From NCBI RefSeq assembly GCF_021261325.1, contig NZ_JAJSBI010000045.1:1-45431 (forward strand): a stretch of DNA of 45,431 nucleotides, read 5' to 3'. Under the pieces are notes generated by a model that worked only from the letters and a program-made list of their open reading frames with translations, did not search any database and was not told where the DNA came from. Below, piece after piece: positions 1-7,279 of the stretch. The first letter of the stretch is position 1. Every line of letters starts with the position of its first letter. Both the position numbers and the translations under genes were made by a program. This stretch comes from Streptomyces guryensis. GTDB taxonomy: Bacteria > Actinomycetota > Actinomycetes > Streptomycetales > Streptomycetaceae.

Positions 1-214
1 GGGCAGTTTCCCTTCGGTCTTGCGTTTCCGACTCTATCAGACCGTTTCCCGATCCGATTTCCTCGGCGCTTTCCAGGTTCCCGCTTTCGCGTTTCCCTTT
101 CCGGCGGCTCCGACTTTATCAGAGATTCTGAGTCGGATTTCCCGCCCCGATCGGGGACTGGTTCCGGTGCACGAGGCGGCCGGGTTCCCGTTCTGGCGGA
201 GCCGTAAACGTACT
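1..214 (-). other. rRNA operon leader (partial; 16S would lie left of the window)
   Basis: No protein gene is credible here. Read on the minus strand, the segment matches my memory of the Streptomyces pre-16S leader: two TCTGATA(A/G)AGTCGGA elements (around 27-42 and 107-122), with the GGGAAACGCGAAAGCGGG and AACGCAAGACCGAAGGGAA blocks between and after them. In Streptomyces such leaders carry rrn promoters and the 5' strand of the 16S processing stem. Transcription would run leftwards, so the 16S gene should start a few hundred bases beyond position 1. The identification is from recall; the mature rRNA is not visible. Confidence 0.7.
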
Positions 215-254
215 GGAGCGGGGCGCCCCGATGCAAATCGAGGCACCCCGCTCC
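215..254 (-). terminator. Hairpin terminator downstream of the RNase J gene
   Basis: On the minus strand GGAGCGGGGTGCC pairs with GGCGCCCCGCTCC (one T-G wobble), with an inner CGAT/ATCG stem around a TTGC loop. It lies 31 bases past the RNase J stop and just before the rRNA leader. There is no long U-tract, which is common in Streptomyces. It probably insulates the rRNA operon from RNase J transcription. Confidence 0.7.
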
Positions 255-285
255 CTGTTCACACGTACGAGGAGTCGTACGTCGG

Positions 286-1971
286 TCAGACCTCCACCAC
301 CACCGGGAGGATCATTGGCCTGCGCCGATACGTGTCGGAGACCCACTTGCCGAGGGTGCGGCGGATCAGTTGCTGCAACTGGTGCGGCTCCACCACCCCG
401 TCCTGGGCCGAGCGTTCGAGCACCTCGGTGATCTTCGGGAGCACCTCGCTGAAGGCGGAGTCCTCGATGCCCGAGCCACGGGCCTGCACATGCGGGCCGC
501 CGGTGATCTTGCCGGTGGAGGAGTCCACGACGACGAACACCGAGATGATGCCTTCGTCGCCCAGGATCTTCCGGTCCTTCAGGGCCGGCTCGCCCACGTC
601 GCCGACCGAGAGCCCGTCGACGTAGACGTAACCCGCCTGGACCTTGCCCGAGATCTTTGCCTTGCCCTCGACGAGGTCGACGACCACGCCGTCCTCGGCG
701 ATGACGATGCGGTCGTGCTGGACGCCGGTCATGGCGCCCAGCTCGGCGTTGGCACGCAGGTGGCGCCATTCGCCGTGGACCGGCATCAGGTTCTTCGGGC
801 GGCAGATGTTGTAAAAGTACAGGAGCTCGCCGGCGGACGCGTGGCCCGAGACGTGCACCTTGGCGTTGCCCTTGTGGACGACGTTCGCTCCCCAGCGGGT
901 CAGGCCGTTGATCACGCGGTAGACCGCGTTCTCGTTGCCGGGGATCAGCGACGACGCCAGGATCACCGTGTCGCCGTTGACGATGCGGATCTGGTGGTCC
1001 CGGTTGGCCATCCGCGACAGGGCCGCCATGGGTTCGCCCTGGGAACCCGTGCAGACGAGCACGATCTCGCTGTCGGGGAGATCGTCCAGTGTCTTCACGT
1101 CGACGACCAGGCCCGGCGGGACCTTCAGGTAGCCCAGGTCCCGTGCGATGCCCATGTTGCGGACCATCGAGCGGCCGACGAAGGCGACCCGGCGGCCGTA
1201 CTCGTGAGCCGCGTCCAGGATCTGCTGGATGCGGTGGACGTGGCTGGCGAAGCTCGCCACGATGATGCGCTTGCGGGCGCTCGCGAAGACCTGCCGCAGG
1301 ACGTTGGAGATGTCGCGCTCGGGCGGGACGAAGCCGGGCACTTCGGCGTTCGTCGAATCGGCGAGGAGGAGATCGATGCCCTCTTCGCTCAGTCGTGCGA
1401 ACGCGTGGAGGTCCGTCAGACGACCGTCCAGCGGGAGCTGGTCCATCTTGAAGTCGCCGGTGTGGACCACCATGCCGGCCGGGGTGCGGATGGCCACGGC
1501 GAGGGCGTCCGGGATGGAGTGGTTGACCGCGACGAACTCGCAGTCGAAGGGGCCGACCCGTTCGCGCTGCCCCTCCGCCACCTCGAGGGTGTACGGGCGG
1601 ATGCGGTGCTCCTGGAGCTTCGCCTCGATGAGGGCGAGGGTCAGCTTGGAGCCGATCAGCGGGATGTCCGGCTTCTCGCGCAGGAGGTAGGGGACGCCGC
1701 CGATGTGGTCCTCATGGCCGTGCGTGAGCACGATGCCCTCGATGTCGTCGAGGCGGTCCCGTACGGACGAGAAGTCCGGCAGGATCAGGTCGATTCCGGG
1801 CTGCTCCTCCTCGGGGAAGAGCACTCCGCAGTCGACGATCAGAAGACGACCGCCGTACTCGAAGACCGTCATGTTTCGGCCGATCTCGCCGAGACCGCCG
1901 AGCGGGGTGACCCGCAGCCCTCCTTCAGGGAGCGGCGGGGGCGGGCCGAGTTCAGGATGCGGATGACTCAA
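286..1971 (-). CDS. rnj: Ribonuclease J (metallo-beta-lactamase/beta-CASP RNase)
   Basis: A 561-residue RNase J, a cytoplasmic 5'-3' exonuclease and endonuclease for mRNA decay and rRNA maturation. The N-terminal metallo-beta-lactamase domain has the HxHxDH metal site at about residues 84-89 (HGHEDH). VNHSIPDAL and HTGDFKMD supply further metal-site motifs. The beta-CASP region follows, and the C-terminal half includes VSGHASAGEL and MPVHGEWRHL. I chose the TTG at 1971 because GAGGAGA lies 5-6 bases upstream and the protein then begins SHPHPELGPP as in other streptomycetes. The frame stays open up to 2064, but the extra 31 residues have no family character. Next upstream on the same strand is dapA; the thyX-dapA-rnj order is conserved in Streptomyces. 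Confidence 0.95.
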   Translation of the reverse strand: MSHPHPELGPPPPLPEGGLRVTPLGGLGEIGRNMTVFEYGGRLLIVDCGVLFPEEEQPGIDLILPDFSSVRDRLDDIEGIVLTHGHEDHIGGVPYLLREKPDIPLIGSKLTLALIEAKLQEHRIRPYTLEVAEGQRERVGPFDCEFVAVNHSIPDALAVAIRTPAGMVVHTGDFKMDQLPLDGRLTDLHAFARLSEEGIDLLLADSTNAEVPGFVPPERDISNVLRQVFASARKRIIVASFASHVHRIQQILDAAHEYGRRVAFVGRSMVRNMGIARDLGYLKVPPGLVVDVKTLDDLPDSEIVLVCTGSQGEPMAALSRMANRDHQIRIVNGDTVILASSLIPGNENAVYRVINGLTRWGANVVHKGNAKVHVSGHASAGELLYFYNICRPKNLMPVHGEWRHLRANAELGAMTGVQHDRIVIAEDGVVVDLVEGKAKISGKVQAGYVYVDGLSVGDVGEPALKDRKILGDEGIISVFVVVDSSTGKITGGPHVQARGSGIEDSAFSEVLPKITEVLERSAQDGVVEPHQLQQLIRRTLGKWVSDTYRRRPMILPVVVEV

Positions 1972-2112
1972 AAGACTCTCCTCACCACACGCGCCACGTA
2001 CCGGTGGGCACGTGGCGCGCGTGACGTTCGTGCATGAGCAGTTGTCGTTGTGGGCTGCGGGCACCGGTGGCCCGCCTATTCAGTTGTGAAGCCTGTGGTG
2101 CCAAGTCTGTTG

Positions 2113-3012
2113 TCAGAGCTGTACCCCGCCTGCAGCAAGATCGATCTTGAGCTGGGCGATCTCTTCGGGCGTGCACTCCGCCATGGGGGCGCGCAGGGGC
2201 CCCGCGGGCAGGCCCTGGAGGGCGAGGGCGGCCTTAGTGGTCATGACGCCCTGGGTGCGGAACATACCCGTGTAGACCGGGAGCAGCTTCTGGTGGATCT
2301 CGGTGGCCTTCTGGACGTCGCCGGAGACGAACGCCTCGACGAGGGCCCGCAGGTCCGGAGTGACCACGTGGCCCACGACCGACACGAAGCCGACCGCGCC
2401 CACGGAGAGCAGCGGCAGGTTCAGCATGTCGTCGCCGGAGTACCAGGCGAGCCCGGAGCGCGCGATGGCCCAGCTCGCGCGGCCCAGGTCGCCCTTGGCA
2501 TCCTTGTTGGCGACGATCCGCGGGTGCTCGGCGAGCCGGACCAGCGTCTCGGTGTTGATCGGTACGCCGGAGCGCCCGGGGATGTCGTAGAGCATGACCG
2601 GCAGCTCGGCGGCGTCGGCGACGGCCGTGAAGTGGCGGTACAGGCCCTCCTGCGGGGGCTTGTTGTAGTACGGCGTCACGATCAGGAGGCCGTGTGCGCC
2701 CACCTTCTCGGCGGCCTTGGCCAACTCGATGCTGTGGTGGGTGTCGTTGGTTCCGACGCCGGCCACGACGTGGGCACGGTCGCCGACCGCCTCCAGTACG
2801 GCTCGTACGAGATCCGATTTCTCCGCGTCACTGGTGGTGGGGGACTCGCCGGTGGTGCCGTTGATGATCAGGCCGTCGTTGCCTGCGTCCACCAGGTGGG
2901 CGGCGAGTCGCTGCGCGCCGTCGAGGTCGAGTGCGCCGTCCGCCGTGAAGGGCGTGACCATGGCGGTGAGGACCCGCCCGAAGGGGGTCTGCGGAGTCGA
3001 GGTCGGAGCCAT
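2113..3012 (-). CDS. dapA: 4-hydroxy-tetrahydrodipicolinate synthase
   Basis: A 299-residue DapA of the class I aldolase (NAL) family. It condenses pyruvate with aspartate semialdehyde in the lysine/diaminopimelate pathway in the cytoplasm. Visible are the GTTGE motif (about 52-56), VTPYYNKP (about 112), YDIPGRSG with the proton-relay Tyr near 142, and the Schiff-base Lys near 170 in ANKDAKGD. The ATG at 3012 gives the usual MAPTSTPQTPF start; a GTG three codons upstream is possible, and neither has a strong ribosome site. It lies between RNase J and thyX on the same strand. dapB for the next step is about 4 kb away. Confidence 0.95.
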   Translation of the reverse strand: MAPTSTPQTPFGRVLTAMVTPFTADGALDLDGAQRLAAHLVDAGNDGLIINGTTGESPTTSDAEKSDLVRAVLEAVGDRAHVVAGVGTNDTHHSIELAKAAEKVGAHGLLIVTPYYNKPPQEGLYRHFTAVADAAELPVMLYDIPGRSGVPINTETLVRLAEHPRIVANKDAKGDLGRASWAIARSGLAWYSGDDMLNLPLLSVGAVGFVSVVGHVVTPDLRALVEAFVSGDVQKATEIHQKLLPVYTGMFRTQGVMTTKAALALQGLPAGPLRAPMAECTPEEIAQLKIDLAAGGVQL

Positions 3013-3085
3013 GGGTAACACGCTACTCGGTGCCCATTGCGTGGTCTGCCCTTGGGGTGCGGGATAAGTCCGGACAAATGCGGAG

Positions 3086-3123
3086 CCCGGTACTGCCTGC
3101 TCGGGGGTTCAAGCAGTACCGGG
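3086..3123 (-). terminator. Perfect 11-bp inverted repeat between thyX and dapA
   Basis: CCCGGTACTGC and its exact complement GCAGTACCGGG flank a 16-base loop. The repeat is 100 bases past the thyX stop and 74 bases before the dapA start, both leftward. There is no U-run. It may terminate thyX transcription or form a structure in the dapA leader; it could also be an operator, but nothing supports a specific regulator. Confidence 0.45.
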
Positions 3124-3223
3124 TCCGTTTGATCAGGCTAGATGAACTTCCCCAAATGCCGCAATACGGACACCTGGCGAGGTCGGCCGCACATCTGTCC
3201 TCGACCGGGGAACGGGGGGTGCG

Positions 3224-4873
3224 CTACGGCGCCACACGGCCGTTCCCATTGAAGGCGGCGTAGGTGAGCGGCATGAGCTTGGCCCACTCGGCCTCCATCT
3301 TCTCGCCGACCATCTCGATCTCCCGCTGGGGGAAGGACGGGACCTTCGCCAGCTCGTGCTGGGTGCGCAGGCCGAGGAAGTGCATCAGCGAGCGGGCGTT
3401 GCAGGTGGCGTACATCGAGGAGAACAGGCCGACCGGGAGGACGGCGCGGGCGACCTCGCGGGCGACGCCGGCGGCGAGCATCTCCTGGTAACGCTCGTAA
3501 GCCTGGATGTACGATTCCTGCATCGAGCGCTCCACGATCTCCTGCTGGGCTTCGGTGCCCGCGACGAACTCGTACTTGCCGGGTCGCCCCTGCTGTACGA
3601 GTTTGCGGTCCTCTCCCGGCACGTAGAAGACGGGCTGCAATTCCCGGTAGCGGCCCGACTCTTCGTTGTAGGAGTTGTGGACGACGACTCCGTTGGCCAG
3701 GAAGTTGTGCCAGGGGCCTTCCACGGTGAGGTCGTACGTCATCTCCTCACCGTCTTCCTCGATCGAAACGACCGGATCCGGAACGGCCACAGCGATCTTT
3801 CCGCCGCGCCGGGCGAGCTTTTGTTCCGTCGCACTCTTGGTGGCGTGACAGGGCTCGCAGGCGGGTGCCAGATTCCGCTCGTCGAGGGCCCGGGTCAGGT
3901 CTTCGGCCACAGGAACGACGTGATCGAGAGCAAGCTGCTCGCGAGGGAAGGACCGTCCGCAGAGGTGGCAGAGATCGGTCTCGCGAATCAGCCGGTCGCG
4001 CTGCATCGAGGTCCAGACTCCCACACCGCGACGAAGGCTCGGGGGAACGAGCCTCTCGGAGGGGCGAGGCGCGGTCCCGGCGGACATGACAGCATCGCCG
4101 ACGGCGAGCTCACCGGCCTTCCGCCAGCCGTCCGGAGTGAGCACCGCGTGGTCGACGGTGGAACGTAGAACCTTGCCACTCTCAGTGGTGATCCTGATCA
4201 GTGGCTTGATGCCCGATTGGATGACGTCCAGGATCTGAGCCCGCTGAGCGGTCAGCGTCTCCTCGTCGTAGCAGCGGACGTGGTTGCGCCGCACCGATTC
4301 GAGCTTGCGCAGCCTGGTGGACGGGTGTTGTTCGCGGAATTCGGCGACGGCGGAGTCGGCCGCCTCACGGTTGTCGTACAGCCCGAGGTAGTGGTTCGTC
4401 TCTCCACGACGGACCTGCGCCATCCACTTCTGTGCGCGTGCATGCCAGGTCACGCCACCCGCGGAATGCGGCAAGTGGTCCTCGACGCCGAGATGCCACA
4501 GCTTGTAGAGATCCTCGATGGAACGCCGCCGGAGATTGCCCGCCTCGCTTACCAGCGTGATCTCCGTGTCACCGGCGACGCACCAGCCCACCCGATGCCG
4601 CATGAACTCGCGGAAGACGAAGATCGGGGCGCTGATGAAGAAGGTCATCGAGTTGTGCTCGAACGGACTGCCGTGGCGGTCCCGCATCAGGTAGTTGATC
4701 AGGCCCTTGGAGCGCTCGGGGTCCTTCGTCAGCTCGTCCAGGGACTGCTCGCCGGCGGTGGAGACGCGGGCGGCCCACAGCACGTCTGAGTCGGCCGCGC
4801 TGTGCTTCACCAGCTCGACGCTGACATCGCTGCGGAAGCTGGGCTTGAGGTCGTCGGCGGGGGTGTCGGTCAC
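3224..4873 (-). CDS. thyX: Flavin-dependent thymidylate synthase ThyX, intein-containing precursor
   Basis: ThyX makes dTMP from dUMP with FAD, NADPH and methylene-tetrahydrofolate. The 549-residue frame is two extein parts around an intein. Residues 1-97 end FREFMRHRVGW; residues 401-549 begin SYNEESGRYRELQP. Removing 98-400 gives exactly 246 residues and restores the signature RHRx7S (RHRVGWSYNEES), so splicing at Trp97/Ser401 is expected to be needed for activity. FEHNSMTF and the C-terminal RSLMHFLGLR region are typical ThyX. The start is GTG at 4873 with GGAAGGA 11 bases upstream. Small membrane-protein genes diverge upstream; dapA and rnj lie downstream. No frameshift is seen in either extein. 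Confidence 0.95.
   Translation of the reverse strand: MTDTPADDLKPSFRSDVSVELVKHSAADSDVLWAARVSTAGEQSLDELTKDPERSKGLINYLMRDRHGSPFEHNSMTFFISAPIFVFREFMRHRVGWCVAGDTEITLVSEAGNLRRRSIEDLYKLWHLGVEDHLPHSAGGVTWHARAQKWMAQVRRGETNHYLGLYDNREAADSAVAEFREQHPSTRLRKLESVRRNHVRCYDEETLTAQRAQILDVIQSGIKPLIRITTESGKVLRSTVDHAVLTPDGWRKAGELAVGDAVMSAGTAPRPSERLVPPSLRRGVGVWTSMQRDRLIRETDLCHLCGRSFPREQLALDHVVPVAEDLTRALDERNLAPACEPCHATKSATEQKLARRGGKIAVAVPDPVVSIEEDGEEMTYDLTVEGPWHNFLANGVVVHNSYNEESGRYRELQPVFYVPGEDRKLVQQGRPGKYEFVAGTEAQQEIVERSMQESYIQAYERYQEMLAAGVAREVARAVLPVGLFSSMYATCNARSLMHFLGLRTQHELAKVPSFPQREIEMVGEKMEAEWAKLMPLTYAAFNGNGRVAP
3674..4582 (-). mobile_element. Intein with AP2-like and HNH homing-endonuclease regions inside ThyX
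   Basis: A 303-residue intein at ThyX residues 98-400. Block A starts Cys98 (CVAGDTEITL). Block B has STVDHAVLTPDGW with Thr239-x-x-His242. Block F is YDLTVEGPWHNFLANG; block G ends VVVHN (His399-Asn400), and the +1 extein residue is Ser401. Residues about 142-184 (WHARAQKWMAQVRR...YLGLYDNREAADSAVAEF) look like an AP2 DNA-binding repeat. Residues about 301-347 form an HNH nuclease: CHLC zinc pair, LDHVVPVAEDL, then NLAPACEPCHATKS. All splicing residues and the nuclease motifs look intact, so both splicing and homing may be active. It lacks a DOD (LAGLIDADG) endonuclease. Confidence 0.95.
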
Positions 4874-5074
4874 GGCTCGGAGGGTCCTTCCATCACTTCT
4901 GGCGGGCGGCGCCCACTCTACGGCCCGCCACTGACAACGGGGCGTTCGGTGGCGGGTCGCGACATACGCCAGCGAATTTCAGTGAATTCGGCGAAACCGG
5001 GCACCTTTTGGGGCACTCGACCGTCTGTGTAGATGACAGTCACTCGTTCGATCCCGAGAGGAGAGGCTCCACCC

Positions 5075-5311
5075 ATGTTCCGTCGGCGTGAGCCCGTCCC
5101 GTTCGCCTTCGTCGCCGAAGCCGACAGGTTCCGCAGCAATGTCGCTCCCCCGCCCCGTCAGCGGGCGTCCGCCGGTCAGATGGCCGGGCGCTGGCTGCTC
5201 GGACTCACCATCGTCGCCGGGCTGGTGGGCTCGCTGGTCCTCGGTATGCCTGCGCTGTCCGCCACGGCCTCCACTCCTGCTCAGCAGTCACAGGCTTCTC
5301 AGGGGCACTGA
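5075..5311 (+). CDS. Small single-span membrane protein, function unknown
   Basis: A 78-residue protein starting MFRRREPVPFAF. The ATG at 5075 has GAGAGGAGAGG ending 8 bases upstream; the frame is open 14 codons further up without a comparable site. One hydrophobic segment (LLGLTIVAGLVGSLVLGMPAL, residues about 41-61) follows a basic N-terminus and precedes a short Ala/Ser/Gln tail. It diverges from thyX and lies 90 bases before the next plus-strand gene. I recognise no domain. Confidence 0.75.
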   Translation: MFRRREPVPFAFVAEADRFRSNVAPPPRQRASAGQMAGRWLLGLTIVAGLVGSLVLGMPALSATASTPAQQSQASQGH

Positions 5312-5401
5312 CTCCATCGGACCCCCAAGGGTGGTGAGCAGGTACACCGGCGGATAGCCTCACCGGGCACAGCCCATGCATGGATTGAGTGAGGACCAGC
5401 C

Positions 5402-5956
5402 GTGCCCCTGCCCTTCCTGACGGCCGACCGTGCGTATGAGACGGCGGACGATACCGCGCTGCCCTTCGACGACCGCGACCGCTGGCGGCGGCCCTACCGT
5501 CCCGGGCCGTGGCGCGTGGGTGTGGCGGCACTCTGGCTGTTGCTCGCCTCGTTCGTACTGTTCGCTGCGGTCATCATCGCGTTCACCGCTTCGGCCTCCG
5601 AGGCCGGCGTGGTCTTCGGTATCGCGCTGGCCGTCATCGCGGGCTCCCTCAGGCTGCTGCGCATGGGCGCCTGGGTGAGCGCGCGCGGGCTGCGCCAGGT
5701 GGGCTTCTTCGGCACGCGTACAACGCCTTGGGAGCGGGTCGCCGCCCTGCGGACGGTGCAGCAGCCGGTGCGCTGGCTCGGGCTGCCGCGCACGGTGCAG
5801 GGGCAGGCGCTGATCCTCGTACGCAGCGACCGTCCGGCACAGGACGGGCCGGTGCTGCTGACCACGCACGGCGTCGACTTCCTGGCGCGGGCCGGGTCCT
5901 TCGACCGGGCCGCGGACACGATCGAGGCATGGGCGGCGGAGAACAGGCACGGCTGA
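5402..5956 (+). CDS. Two-span membrane protein with PH-like C-terminal domain
   Basis: A 184-residue protein starting at GTG 5402 behind TGAGGA. Two hydrophobic segments occupy residues about 40-60 and 68-84. The cytosolic part (GAWVSARGLRQVGFFGTRTTPWERVAALR) resembles the bacterial PH-domain family of membrane proteins common in actinomycetes, where a short basic strand follows the second helix. The last residues (FDRAADTIEAWAAENR) also fit that family. The role is unknown. It ends just before a strong terminator shared with the convergent minus-strand operon. Confidence 0.75.
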   Translation: MPLPFLTADRAYETADDTALPFDDRDRWRRPYRPGPWRVGVAALWLLLASFVLFAAVIIAFTASASEAGVVFGIALAVIAGSLRLLRMGAWVSARGLRQVGFFGTRTTPWERVAALRTVQQPVRWLGLPRTVQGQALILVRSDRPAQDGPVLLTTHGVDFLARAGSFDRAADTIEAWAAENRHG

Positions 5957-5965
5957 CCCTGCGCT

Positions 5966-6019
5966 CGTACGCGAAGGGGCCGGTCCGCGGTGAGCGCGGG
6001 CCGGCCCCTTCGGCGTACG
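5966..6019. terminator. Bidirectional terminator between convergent genes
   Basis: A long hairpin: CGTACGCGAAGGGGCCGG pairs with CCGGCCCCTTCGGCGTACG (one bulged G), extended inward by a T-G pair and CCGCG/CGCGG around a GTGAG loop. It lies 9 bases after the plus-strand PH-like gene and 21 bases before the stop of the minus-strand TPR gene, so it can serve both. Confidence 0.85.
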
Positions 6020-6040
6020 GCTGAGGTGTGGTCGTCGACC

Positions 6041-6493
6041 TCAGGCCTCGACCGTTCTGCCCTCGTGCAGGGCGATGGCGCGTTGCATGGCCTTGCGGGC
6101 GCGTGGGGTGTCGCGCGCGTCGTGGTAGGCGATGGCGAGGCGGAACCAGCTGCGCCAGTCGTCCGGAGCCGCCTCCGTCTCGGCCTTTCGCCTGGCGAAG
6201 ACCTCGTCCGCCGAGTCGCGGTCGATGCGGCCGCCGGGGGTGCGCTTCAACTCGTCCACGGGCAGGCCGCCCTCGGCGTCGAGTTCGGCGGCGAGGGCGT
6301 TGGCCCTGCGGACGAACTGGGTGTTCTTCCACAGGAACCACAGGCCGATGACCGGCAGGATCAGCACCGCCACGCCGAAGGTCACGGTGAGGACCGTGCC
6401 GGACTGGATGAGCATGACGCCACGGCTGCCGACCAGGACGAAGTAGAAGACCAGGACGGCGGCCGTTATGGCGTAAGTGAGCTTGGCTCGCAT
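6041..6493 (-). CDS. Membrane protein with TPR-like C-terminus
   Basis: A 150-residue protein. Two transmembrane segments (residues about 7-27 and 33-53) are followed by a charged cytosolic region and a TPR-like helix pair at 105-145 (PDDWRSWFRLAIAYHDARDTPRARKAMQRAIALHE). It starts 9 bases after the dapB stop on the same strand with no strong ribosome site of its own, so it is probably cotranscribed with dapB. Function unknown; TPR motifs usually bind protein partners. Confidence 0.8.
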   Translation of the reverse strand: MRAKLTYAITAAVLVFYFVLVGSRGVMLIQSGTVLTVTFGVAVLILPVIGLWFLWKNTQFVRRANALAAELDAEGGLPVDELKRTPGGRIDRDSADEVFARRKAETEAAPDDWRSWFRLAIAYHDARDTPRARKAMQRAIALHEGRTVEA

Positions 6494-6501
6494 GGCGGGT
6501 G

Positions 6502-7254
6502 TCAGCCCAGGTCCAGGAAGTGTTCCAGGCCGAAGGTCAGGCCCGGAGTGGTCACCACGCGGCGTGCGCCGAGCAGGATGCCCGGCATGAAGCTGCTGTG
6601 GTGGAGCGAGTCGTGCCGGACGGTCAGCGTCTCGCCCTCGCCGCCGAGCAGGACCTCCTGGTGGGCGAGCAGGCCGCGCAGGCGGACGGCGTGCACGGGG
6701 ACCCCGTCGACGCTCGCGCCGCGCGCGCCGTCCAGTGCCGTCTCCGTGGCGTCCGGCGCCGGGGCGGTGCCCGCCGCGCGCCGCGCCTCGGCGATGAGCT
6801 GGGCGGTGCGCGTGGCGGTGCCGGACGGGGCGTCGACCTTCTTCGGGTGGTGCAGCTCGATGACCTCGACGGACTCGAAGTAGGGCGCGGCGATCTGCGC
6901 GAACTTCATGGTGAGCACGGCGCCGATGGAGAAGTTGGGCGCGATCAGTACGCCCGTCTCCGGGGAGGCGGCCAGCCAGCCGCCCAGCTGCGTGAGGCGC
7001 TCGTCGGTCCAGCCCGTCGTACCGACGACCGCGTGGATGCCGTGGCTCAGGCAGTACTCGAGGTTGTCCATCACCGAGGCCGGCGTGGTCAGTTCGACGG
7101 CGACCTGGGCGCCGGTCTCCGCCAGCGTCTCCAGCTCGTCGCCCCGGCCGAGGGCGGCCACCAGCTCCATGTCCTCGGCCGCCTCGACGGCCCGTACCGC
7201 CTCCGAGCCGATCCGGCCCTTGGCACCGAGGACCGCCACGCGCAGCTTGCTCAT
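6502..7254 (-). CDS. dapB: 4-hydroxy-tetrahydrodipicolinate reductase
   Basis: A 250-residue DapB, which reduces the DapA product with NAD(P)H on the way to diaminopimelate and lysine. The Rossmann motif VAVLGAKGRIG is at residues 6-16. GTTGW, APNFSIGAVL and the substrate-binding segment IELHHPKKVDAPSGTA (about 131-146) are all present, and the C-terminal FMPGILLGARRV is typical. The ATG at 7254 has GGAAGCAAGAAG just upstream. It is 25 bases downstream of the M16 peptidase gene in the rpsO-pnp-M16-dapB run, an arrangement usual in Streptomyces. Confidence 0.95.
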   Translation of the reverse strand: MSKLRVAVLGAKGRIGSEAVRAVEAAEDMELVAALGRGDELETLAETGAQVAVELTTPASVMDNLEYCLSHGIHAVVGTTGWTDERLTQLGGWLAASPETGVLIAPNFSIGAVLTMKFAQIAAPYFESVEVIELHHPKKVDAPSGTATRTAQLIAEARRAAGTAPAPDATETALDGARGASVDGVPVHAVRLRGLLAHQEVLLGGEGETLTVRHDSLHHSSFMPGILLGARRVVTTPGLTFGLEHFLDLG

Positions 7255-7279
7255 CTTCTTGCTTCCTTCAGGAGAGGAC

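Noticed and set aside
370..2037. Long plus-strand frame opposite the RNase J gene
   Set aside because: Asp/Val/Arg-rich antisense shadow of a clear RNase J.
3224..4873. Splitting the thyX frame into a ThyX gene and a separate HNH gene
   Set aside because: The frame is continuous, and splice-block residues at both boundaries give a 246-residue ThyX on removal.
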